A stretch of 64,000 nucleotides of DNA from Xanthobacteraceae bacterium (GTDB lineage Bacteria > Pseudomonadota > Alphaproteobacteria > Rhizobiales > Xanthobacteraceae), in contig JAQSWY010000008.1 of the NCBI GenBank assembly GCA_029266425.1, positions 1 to 64,000 of the forward strand, written 5' to 3'. Positions 24,365 to 31,312 of the stretch are shown here, piece by piece. The position numbers were made by a program, and so were the translations under genes. Within the stretch, counting starts at the first letter, position 1. Each line of letters begins with the position of its first letter. The notes under the pieces were generated by a model. It did no database searches. It was given only the letters and a program-made list of their open reading frames with translations, and was not told the DNA's origin.

Positions 24365-25708
24365 TCAGCCCATTGCGCTGCCGGTGTGAGCCGGCGTGCC
24401 GGCCGACACGGTCTCGGCTTCCCGCTGGGCGCTGCGCGCGATGAAGCGGGCGCGTACCGGTTTCAGCACGAACAGTGCGAGCAGGGCGGCCGCCGCATTC
24501 AGGCCCACTGCAATGGCGAACACCGAATACCAGCCATAGGCGGCGGCGACGACGCTGGCGAGCGGCACCAGGAGCGCCGCCGTGCCCTTGGCGGTATAGA
24601 GCATGCCGGCATTGGTCGCGGCGAACCTCGAGCCGAACGTATCGCCGCAGGTCGCCGGGAACAGCGAGTAGATCTCGCCGAACACGCCGAAGAACACCGC
24701 GGTGGCAACCACGAACACCAACGGATTGCTGCCATGATAGACCATCATCAGCAGCGCACAGGCAGCGGTGCCGAAGGCGATGAACATGGTGTTCTCGCGG
24801 CCGATCTTGTCGGAAACGAAGCCGAAGATCGGGCGGCCGAAGCCGTCAAAGATGCGGTCGAGCGAGATGGCGAGCGTGAGCGCCGCCGCCTGGAGGCCGA
24901 GCAGGTTCACCGGCAGGTCGGCGACGCCGAGGTCATGCGCGATCGGACCGATTTGCGCCGCCGCCATCAGGCCGCCGGCAGCGACCATGACGAACATCAG
25001 ATAGAGCAGCCAGAACACCGGCTTGGACAGCGTCTGCTGCGGACGGTAGTCGGTCTTGCTCTGCGGCAGGCCCGAAAGCTTCTTCGGCGCGGCGATCTTG
25101 TACTTCGGCGGGTAGAGGAACTGGGCGAGGATGAAGACGACGATGCCCTGGCCGATGCCGAACCACAGGAACGCCGCCTCATAGCCCTGGGCGGCAATCA
25201 TGTTGGCGATGGGCACCACGGTGAGCGCAGCGCCCGCACCGAAGCCGGCGGCGGTGGCGCCTGCCGCGAGGCCACGGCGATAGGGGAACCATTTCAGCGC
25301 ATTGCCGACGCAGGTTCCATAGACCGAGCCGGCACCGATGCCGCCGAACACCGCACCCGCATAGAGCATGAAGAGCGAGGTGGCGTAGGAATTGATCACC
25401 CAGGCGAGCGCGATCATCACGCCGCCGAACATGATCACGATCCGCGGGCCGTAGCGGTCGACGAACCAGGCCTCGACCGGAACCAGCCAGGTCTCGGTGA
25501 GCACGAAGATGGTGAACGCGGTCTGGATCGCCGCGCGGCCCCAATGATGGGCAGCGTCGATCGGATCGACGAACAGCGTCCAGCCATATTGGAGATTGGC
25601 GATCATCGCCATGCAGACCACGCCGCAGGCAAGCTGGACCCAGGGTTCCCAGGCCCGAGTGGCGGCGGGCGCAGAGTCTTGGGGGACGGAGGTATCAAGA
25701 GTGGCCAT
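24365..25708 (-). CDS. OFA-family MFS transporter (oxalate/formate antiporter type)
   Basis: The 447-residue protein is a major facilitator of the oxalate:formate antiporter group. It has twelve helices, an N-terminal NLQYGWTLFVDPIDAAHHWG (a signature of OxlT relatives), GGIGAGSVYGTCVGNALKWF in helix 4-5, and a central loop of about 35 residues. OFA members exchange or import small carboxylates. The ATG at 25708 is preceded by GAGGAAAAC and is preferred to an upstream start at 25780, which lacks homology and a ribosome site. A 570-base AT-rich region lies upstream, fitting regulated expression. No formyl-CoA transferase or oxalyl-CoA decarboxylase is near, so oxalate use is not supported. Confidence 0.85.
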   Translation of the reverse strand: MATLDTSVPQDSAPAATRAWEPWVQLACGVVCMAMIANLQYGWTLFVDPIDAAHHWGRAAIQTAFTIFVLTETWLVPVEAWFVDRYGPRIVIMFGGVMIALAWVINSYATSLFMLYAGAVFGGIGAGSVYGTCVGNALKWFPYRRGLAAGATAAGFGAGAALTVVPIANMIAAQGYEAAFLWFGIGQGIVVFILAQFLYPPKYKIAAPKKLSGLPQSKTDYRPQQTLSKPVFWLLYLMFVMVAAGGLMAAAQIGPIAHDLGVADLPVNLLGLQAAALTLAISLDRIFDGFGRPIFGFVSDKIGRENTMFIAFGTAACALLMMVYHGSNPLVFVVATAVFFGVFGEIYSLFPATCGDTFGSRFAATNAGMLYTAKGTAALLVPLASVVAAAYGWYSVFAIAVGLNAAAALLALFVLKPVRARFIARSAQREAETVSAGTPAHTGSAMG

Positions 25709-25989
25709 AGTTTTCCTCGACCTGTTCTGCTTCGTCCCGCGGCTCTTTGCGGCCCTTCGGACGATGTGGCGCAAACGCACCTACGCGACGTCAAAATGCG
25801 CCATTCCATCGAGCTCAGCCCTAGGTCACGAAGCATTTCCCAAGGTTAATAATAACCATTGGTAATGTTCATCCGCCGAGCGAATGTGGCATATTTCATT
25901 ACGTCGACATGTAGCACGTTTTGTCGCACCTACAACAGCGATCAAAACAACTTGTTGCTTACATATGAATGAGTTGTACTGACCATACG

Positions 25990-26005
25990 TAAGTATAATT
26001 ACTTA
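25990..26005. promoter_or_regulatory. Palindrome TAAGTA-N4-TACTTA, operator candidate
   Basis: The perfect six-base arms sit inside ACGTAAGTATAATTACTTA followed by ACGTAAG, so ACGTAAG also recurs as a direct repeat on both sides. Such a symmetric AT-rich site suits a dimeric helix-turn-helix regulator. It lies about 280 bases upstream of the OFA transporter start; no regulator gene is adjacent. Confidence 0.4.
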
Positions 26006-26198
26006 ACGTAAGGGTTCATAGGGAGCAGTACAACGTAGGACTGGACGCAGCGGCACGTCATCGGCTCGCGGCTGGGGCCGCCGCTGTTCCGCAAAGTCGC
26101 CAAAAGAAAAGCCGGCCGCGACCTCGCGTCAGAGAGGCAATCGCGAACCGGTTGAAATAGGAACATACGCAGTGAATGCCCGCGGCGCCGTCACGGAC

Positions 26199-26228
26199 GT
26201 GGATCCCCGGGATAAGCCCGGGGATGAC
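26199..26228. repeat. REP-like CCCCGGG palindrome
   Basis: GTGGATCCCCGGG-ATAAG-CCCGGGGATGAC forms a hairpin with seven-base GC arms. Near-copies occur at 49104-49131 (TCATCCCCGGGCTTGACCCG in the other orientation) and, as one arm, at 49158-49175. The element is of the dispersed extragenic palindrome type common in rhizobial genomes. Confidence 0.65.
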
Positions 26229-26276
26229 GACTTGTTGGACGCCCGGTCTGGATGACGGTGGGGCGCAGCGCTATTC

Positions 26277-27749
26277 TCAGAGCCCGGCGACCAGCATGTA
26301 TTTCTTCTCGACGAACTCGTCTATGCCGTGGTGCGAGCCCTCGCGGCCGAACCCGCTTTCCTTCATGCCGCCGAACGGCGCCAGCTCGGTCGAGATCAGC
26401 CCGGAATTGATGCCGACGATGCCGTATTCCAGCGCCTCGCCGACGCGGAACACCCGGCCGACATCGCGCGCATAGAAATAGGCGGCGAGGCCGAACTCGG
26501 TGTCGTTGGCCGCCGCGATCACCTCGTCGTCGGTCTCGAACCGGAACACCGGCGCCACCGGGCCGAACGTCTCCTCCCGCGCCACCGCCATGTCGCTGGT
26601 GACACCCGCCACCACGGTCGGCTCGAAATAGGTGCCGCCGAGCGCATGACGATGCCCGCCGGAGACGATGCGCGCGCCCTTGGCGGTGGCGTCCGCAAGG
26701 TGCGCCTCGACCTTTTCGATCGCGGCGGGATTGATCAACGGACCCTGCGTCACCCCCTCCTCCACGCCATTGCCGACCTTCAGCGTGGCGACCGCGGCAG
26801 TGAGCTTCTCGACAAAGGCGTCGTAGATGCCGGCCTGAGCATAGATGCGGTTCGCGCACACGCAGGTCTGGCCCATATTGCGGAACTTGGAGAGCATCGC
26901 GCCCTCCACCGCGGCGTCGAGATCGGCGTCGTCGAAGACGATGAAGGGCGCGTTGCCGCCGAGTTCCAGCGCCACCTTCTTCACCGTGGAAGCGGCCTGC
27001 TTCATCAGGATCTTGCCGACCTCGGTCGACCCCGTGAAGGTGACGATGCGCACCGCCGGATGGCTGGTGAACACGCCGCCAATGGCGCGGGCATTGCCGG
27101 TGAGGACGCTGAACACGCCGGCCGGGATGCCGGCGCGCCCCGCCAGTGCGGCGAGCGCCAGCGCGGTCAACGGGGTCTCGCCGGCCGGTTTCACGACCGT
27201 GGTGCAGCCGGAAGCGAGCGCGGGCGCCACCTTGCGGGTGATCATGGCTGCCGGGAAGTTCCACGGGGTGATCGCGGCGACGACGCCCGTCGCCTGCCGC
27301 AGCACCAGGATGCGCGCATCCGCCCGGTGACTCGGCAGCGTCTCGCCGGCGATGCGCTTGGCTTCCTCGGCATAGAACTCGACGAAGGCCGCGGCATAGT
27401 CGATCTCGCCCCTGGCCTCGGCGAGCGGCTTGCCCTGCTCGGAGGTGAGGATCAGCGCAAGGTCGTCCCTGTTGGCGATGATGAGATCGAACCAGCGGCG
27501 CAGCAGCGTCGAGCGCTCCTTCGCCGTCTTCGCCGCCCACGGCTTGAAGGCGCGGGCTGCGGCTTCCACCGCCTGCGTCGCCTCGTCGGCACCGAAGTCC
27601 GGCACCCGGCCGACCAGGCCGCCGGTGGCGGGATTGGTGACATCGATGCCGGGCGATCCGACCCAGGCGCCGTCGACATAGCATTGGCGGCGCAGCAGGT
27701 CCGGATCCTTCAGCGGCAGAGCGGCGATGGTACGATCGATGGTGTTCAT
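26277..27749 (-). CDS. gabD: NAD(P)-dependent succinate-semialdehyde dehydrogenase
   Basis: The 490-residue enzyme is an aldehyde dehydrogenase of the GabD group, oxidising succinate semialdehyde to succinate in the last step of GABA and related degradation. Family marks are VAAITPWNFPAAMITRKVAP, FTGSTEVGKILM for cofactor binding, VALELGGNAPFIVF with the general-base Glu, and NMGQTCVCANRIY with the catalytic Cys. The length matches GabD. The ATG at 27749 follows AGAGGATG. It stands alone; the ureohydrolase/nitrilase pair 3 kb away could feed a guanidinobutyrate to GABA to succinate route together with a transaminase elsewhere, which is only a suggestion. Confidence 0.9.
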   Translation of the reverse strand: MNTIDRTIAALPLKDPDLLRRQCYVDGAWVGSPGIDVTNPATGGLVGRVPDFGADEATQAVEAAARAFKPWAAKTAKERSTLLRRWFDLIIANRDDLALILTSEQGKPLAEARGEIDYAAAFVEFYAEEAKRIAGETLPSHRADARILVLRQATGVVAAITPWNFPAAMITRKVAPALASGCTTVVKPAGETPLTALALAALAGRAGIPAGVFSVLTGNARAIGGVFTSHPAVRIVTFTGSTEVGKILMKQAASTVKKVALELGGNAPFIVFDDADLDAAVEGAMLSKFRNMGQTCVCANRIYAQAGIYDAFVEKLTAAVATLKVGNGVEEGVTQGPLINPAAIEKVEAHLADATAKGARIVSGGHRHALGGTYFEPTVVAGVTSDMAVAREETFGPVAPVFRFETDDEVIAAANDTEFGLAAYFYARDVGRVFRVGEALEYGIVGINSGLISTELAPFGGMKESGFGREGSHHGIDEFVEKKYMLVAGL

Positions 27750-27914
27750 GGCTTCATCCTCTTGCCGCGTCATCCTCTTGCTGGCAGCCCCGGCGCGCAG
27801 CCGCAGCAACCTTCACGCTGACATGTATGTCAATCATCCGGCGATCCAACACAAATGCAGAGATGCGTGGCGGTGATGCCGGCACGGCATACCCGCCGGC
27901 GTGCGGTCCGTCGG

Positions 27915-28409
27915 TCAATCGATCCACAGGCCGCGAGAACGGTGCCAATCCTCGATCGACTCCTCCGGATACTCGTCGAACGTCAGATCGCCCGGCGCTA
28001 TGTCCGGCTCGAGCCAGCTCGCCTTGAAGCGCAGCATCAGGTGCGTCTTCGCAGGTGGCACCGGCAGATCGCTGTCGATGGCCGAGGCGAACGGATGCAC
28101 GAGGTCCGGCCATGACGGATCGGACATCCACAGCGCCGAACCGCAGGAGCGGCAGAAATGCCGCTGGCCCGACGAGGTGTAGCAGCGGCCCTTATGGTCC
28201 TCCATCTCGGCGTTGTAGATGCCGAGCGCGTCCTTGCCCTCAATCTCGAGCGTGTCGGCGACGCCCATGATGTTGATAGCGAATCCGCCGCCTCCGGCGG
28301 TCTTGCGGCAGATCGTGCAATAGCAAAGCTGGTATGGGTGCGGCGTGTGGCTCTCGACGGTGAAGACCACCGCCCCGCATCGGCAACCGCCCTTGAGCAT
28401 CACTCCCAT
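27915..28409 (-). CDS. GFA/CENP-V family zinc-binding protein
   Basis: The 164-residue protein belongs to the glutathione-dependent formaldehyde-activating (GFA) fold. The zinc cysteines are visible as GGCRCGAVVF, YCTICRK and HFCRSCGSALW. The family is widespread and mostly of unknown role; true formaldehyde-glutathione activity has been shown for few members. It starts at an ATG at 28409 (MGVMLKGGCRCG) with a weak ribosome site. It is divergent from the small methyltransferase gene at 28554. No other one-carbon genes are nearby. Confidence 0.85.
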   Translation of the reverse strand: MGVMLKGGCRCGAVVFTVESHTPHPYQLCYCTICRKTAGGGGFAINIMGVADTLEIEGKDALGIYNAEMEDHKGRCYTSSGQRHFCRSCGSALWMSDPSWPDLVHPFASAIDSDLPVPPAKTHLMLRFKASWLEPDIAPGDLTFDEYPEESIEDWHRSRGLWID

Positions 28410-28553
28410 CGCGAAATCCCTCTTGGCCGCTATCTCTGCCACGCCGCACAGTGTTATGGGGCACTCGCCCGCGCCTTCAACGTCCTCGGCGATGGCATAC
28501 GCAACACCACCGCTCCATACTGGGCGCCAATCCCTCCCGCCGGCTTTCCCATC

Positions 28554-29054
28554 ATGGCTCCTCGTTCCCGTCTCGAGAAAACATTGTTCCGTCTGCAGGC
28601 CCAGCACGCCTGCCTCGCCTGGGCATTCGAGGCGATCCGGGGCCGGCCGGGCATCGTCGCCGAACTCGGCCTCGGCCATGGCCGCACCTACGACCATCTC
28701 CGCAATCTCCTCCCCGACCGGGAGATCTATGTGTTCGACCGGGCCAACGAGGCCTATCCGGACTGCCAGCCGCCGGAGCAGTACCTCGTGATCGGCGACG
28801 TGAAGGACACCGTCCCGGCGCTGTACGGAAAGCTCGGCGGCAAGGTCGTCCTCACCAACACCGATCTCGGCACCTTCGATGCGAGCCTCAATCCGGTGAT
28901 CGCCGCGATGGTGTCGCACATCGTGCCGCCGCTGATGGCGCCGGGTGGCATCATCATGTCCGACCTCGAGCTCGACCTACCGGATTATGAGCGCGTCGCG
29001 CTCCCGCCTGGCGCGCCGGCGGACGCCTATCGCCTGTACCGCAAACCGATCTGA
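28554..29054 (+). CDS. SAM-dependent methyltransferase-like protein (Methyltransf_17 type)
   Basis: The 166-residue protein resembles the short SAM-methyltransferase family PF12692. VAELGLGHGRTYDHLRNLLP is the glycine-rich motif I, followed by IYVFDRANEAYPDC (acidic loop) and IIMSDLELDLPDY. It is smaller than typical methyltransferases, about 160 residues, as usual for this family. The ATG at 28554 is supported by homology beginning at RSRLEKTLFRLQAQ. The substrate is unknown. The gene lies divergent to the GFA gene with 144 bases between them. Confidence 0.78.
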   Translation: MAPRSRLEKTLFRLQAQHACLAWAFEAIRGRPGIVAELGLGHGRTYDHLRNLLPDREIYVFDRANEAYPDCQPPEQYLVIGDVKDTVPALYGKLGGKVVLTNTDLGTFDASLNPVIAAMVSHIVPPLMAPGGIIMSDLELDLPDYERVALPPGAPADAYRLYRKPI

Positions 29055-29426
29055 AATCCCGCCTTTTCGAGGCGAAAGGCTCCAGCGCGTCGCTGCGTCA
29101 CTCACGTCGGACGATTATCCGCGAATGGATGTCGCTGCCTCGTGACAAGCGGCAAAGCCAGGAACAGGCAGCCGCCTTCACGGCCCAGGCCGTCGACCGC
29201 CATCCACTTCCCTCACACCTTGATCCGTATAGGCAAGTGCTGCTCTGGCTGCAGCCGCGCATCGGCAGAGCGTGAGCCGCGACAAGGCCGATCGCAGCAC
29301 TATTGATCCGATACGCCGGGTCTTCGATTTCCTAGGAGCCTCCCCACGCCGTCCCGCCGGGGAGGTTCTCGCGCCGATGCATCTAATGATGGAGCCGAAG
29401 CACGACGAAAGTGCTAGTCTCCAAAA
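29055..29426. other. Intergenic, nothing recognised
   Basis: About 370 bases without a convincing reading frame. Short self-complementary stretches occur (for example CTCCCCACGCCGTCCCGCCGGGGAG near 29341-29365), but none has the form of a strong terminator. Confidence 0.4.
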
Positions 29427-29642
29427 ATGGACGAGAATTTGAAGGCTCGGGCGCGCGCTCTCTGCGCCGCCGATATCGCTGCTGTCAGGCCGCTCCTGCG
29501 GGATCGGAAGGCGGCGGTGGAGCGTTACTGGCCGGTCGTCGCCGCTGAAATCACCGGCAATCTCATCGTGCCCGACGCCCTCGCCGTGCCCAGGGACCTC
29601 GCCAACCTACAGGAAGAATACCGGCGCCTGCGCAACGGTTGA
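29427..29642 (+). CDS. Small hypothetical protein
   Basis: The frame encodes 71 residues, MDENLKARARALCAADIAAV and onward, ending in EEYRRLRNG. The composition is charged and helical without membrane or signal features. It has a plausible codon pattern but no good ribosome site and no recognised domain. It may be a real short protein or chance. Confidence 0.4.
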   Translation: MDENLKARARALCAADIAAVRPLLRDRKAAVERYWPVVAAEITGNLIVPDALAVPRDLANLQEEYRRLRNG

Positions 29643-29827
29643 GCGCGTGGCCCTGTTTCGCGCTTCCTTGGCGGAACTTAAGCTGACGGCGGGACTTTGT
29701 TGCAGATGGGGCGGAGCCCTTCATCACAATAGAGGAAGCTGTTGCCGGGCGAGCGAGCTCTCCTGCCGCCCTTGCGCGCGGTAGAGGTGAGGCTTGAACA
29801 CAGCTCGCGGCGGCGCTGACCAGATAG

Positions 29828-30118
29828 ATGCAGCATATTGCCACGCTCATAGGAGCAGGCTGGCTCCGCACCCGCTCTTCCGGATCCTCGACGGCGCGCT
29901 ACGAGCTCAATGTGTGGCGCCGCATCACCGGCCCTCAGGCGGGGCAGCTTGTCGCCCTGGGCAAGCTTGTTGCGGAACTCTCCATCATGATCGAAGCACG
30001 GATCGCCGGCCGCGCGGTGCTGGTGCTGTCGACCGGCGATCCGGTCGCCGTCGAGCTTGAGACCGTCGGGGGCGAGGAAGCAAGCTTCGCGGTGATCGGC
30101 GGCGTGCCCGGCTTTTGA
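29828..30118 (+). CDS. Small hypothetical protein, beta-rich
   Basis: The frame encodes 96 residues, with RYELNVWRRITGPQAGQLVA and VLVLSTGDPVAVELETVGGE in the middle and IGGVPGF at the end. The alternating hydrophobic pattern suggests a small folded beta protein. It ends shortly before the convergent transglutaminase-like gene. No ribosome site is obvious. Family unknown. Confidence 0.45.
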   Translation: MQHIATLIGAGWLRTRSSGSSTARYELNVWRRITGPQAGQLVALGKLVAELSIMIEARIAGRAVLVLSTGDPVAVELETVGGEEASFAVIGGVPGF

Positions 30119-30191
30119 GACGGCGCTCCCCTCGTCCACCCCAAGCATGAAACGGGCGACTCTCGTGCCAGCGGCTCGGTCGGATCGGCCC

Positions 30192-31049
30192 TTAGATCCG
30201 AGCACCGGCCTGGGGCGTATCGTGGCCCTGGACGGCAGGGGCGGCCTCGATCTCGTCGGTCCAGACCTTGAACCCGACCAGGGTGTTGGGGCCGAAGGAG
30301 GTCACCAGCGCGACGTCGGTGGCATCTCTTCCACGCGCCATAAGCACACGGCCAATCCGCGGTACATTGTTGCGCGGATCGAACGTGTACCAGTGTCCGC
30401 CGAGATAGGCTTCGAACCAGCCTGCAAAGTCCATCGGACCGTGAGGCGGGGGAACGCCGATATCTCCGAGATAGCCGGTGCAGTAGCGCGCCGGGATGTT
30501 GAGGCAACGGCACAAGGTGATGGCGAGGTGCGCATAGTCGCGGCACACCCCTTTTCGCTCCTGGTAGGCCTCGAAGGCCGTCTTGGTCGGACGGGCGTGC
30601 TCATAGCCGAACGCGATGTGGCCATGCACGAAGTCGCAGACGGCTTGCACCCTGGCCCAACCCGGGGCGGTGTCGCCGAACAGGCTCCAGGCGGTGTCGG
30701 ACAACAGCTCGGTTTCGCAATGCCGGCTGGCGAGCAGGAAGACCAGCGCTTCCGCCGGCAATTCCTCGATCGAATGCTGACCGGCATTCGGCTCGAAGGC
30801 ATCGGTCTTGCCGCTGTCGCGGACGATGGAGTTGCTGGTGATGATGGTGCGGCCGGCCGGCGCGGTGATGCGGCTGCACCAGTTGCCGAAGCCGTCGCGA
30901 TATGCGGTGATCGGCAGCCCGGGCCGCGTGACGATGTGATCGGGAATGACGATATCGGATGCGCGGCTGTAATGGATGTTCAGGACCAGCAGCATCGGCG
31001 TCGGCTGCGGGCATTCATACGTCAATTCGTAACCGAGATGGATCTGCAT
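30192..31049 (-). CDS. Transglutaminase-like cysteine-protease-fold protein
   Basis: The 285-residue protein has an N-terminal beta-domain and a transglutaminase-core region. The nucleophile segment is RKGVCRDYAHLAITLCRCL (Cys), followed by IPARYCTGYL and the segment MDFAGWFEAYLGGHWYTFD. In many transglutaminase-core proteins the second catalytic residue is a His in the D-F-H-A-W position, and here that residue is Ala. An Asp is present in TFDPRN. It may be a variant subfamily, for protein crosslinking or hydrolysis, or a non-catalytic fold. The ATG at 31049 was chosen because the N-terminal strand begins MQIHLGYELTYECPQPTP; an upstream ATG at 31079 is possible. Cytoplasmic location is likely. 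Confidence 0.78.
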   Translation of the reverse strand: MQIHLGYELTYECPQPTPMLLVLNIHYSRASDIVIPDHIVTRPGLPITAYRDGFGNWCSRITAPAGRTIITSNSIVRDSGKTDAFEPNAGQHSIEELPAEALVFLLASRHCETELLSDTAWSLFGDTAPGWARVQAVCDFVHGHIAFGYEHARPTKTAFEAYQERKGVCRDYAHLAITLCRCLNIPARYCTGYLGDIGVPPPHGPMDFAGWFEAYLGGHWYTFDPRNNVPRIGRVLMARGRDATDVALVTSFGPNTLVGFKVWTDEIEAAPAVQGHDTPQAGARI

Positions 31050-31312
31050 CCTGGGCCCCGCGTCGGGACCGACCGGCACGATGCCATTGTGTCCTGTGCC
31101 ACCCTACACGGCTTCGGGGATATTGACAGGCGCGATACCACGCTGGCGGCGCGGTCGACGCAACGTCGTCTTCATGGGCGCACCATACAGGCTACGCGAG
31201 CGCCTCAAGCAAGGACACCTCCAGCCAATTTGACGGCGCCACCTCACCGTGTCTTGGCTTGCGACGAAAGGCGGGGAACTTGAGAGCTCGCCACTGGTTG
31301 CGAGTGAGGCTC

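Larger units (their letters stand above)
25709..26276. other. AT-rich intergenic regulatory region, no gene
   Basis: No coding sequence is seen. Bases 25840-26030 are unusually AT-rich for this genome and carry two perfect inverted repeats: GGTTA-ATAA-TAACC at 25844-25857 and TAAGTA-TAAT-TACTTA at 25990-26005. The stretch 26060-26160 has no recognisable content, and 26199-26228 is a REP-like hairpin. The region is upstream of the OFA transporter (minus strand) and downstream of the dehydrogenase. Confidence 0.6.

Noticed and set aside
29678..30205. Minus-strand frame of 175 codons opposite a small hypothetical gene
   Set aside because: No start site and no domain; the plus-strand frame at 29828-30118 has a more protein-like pattern.
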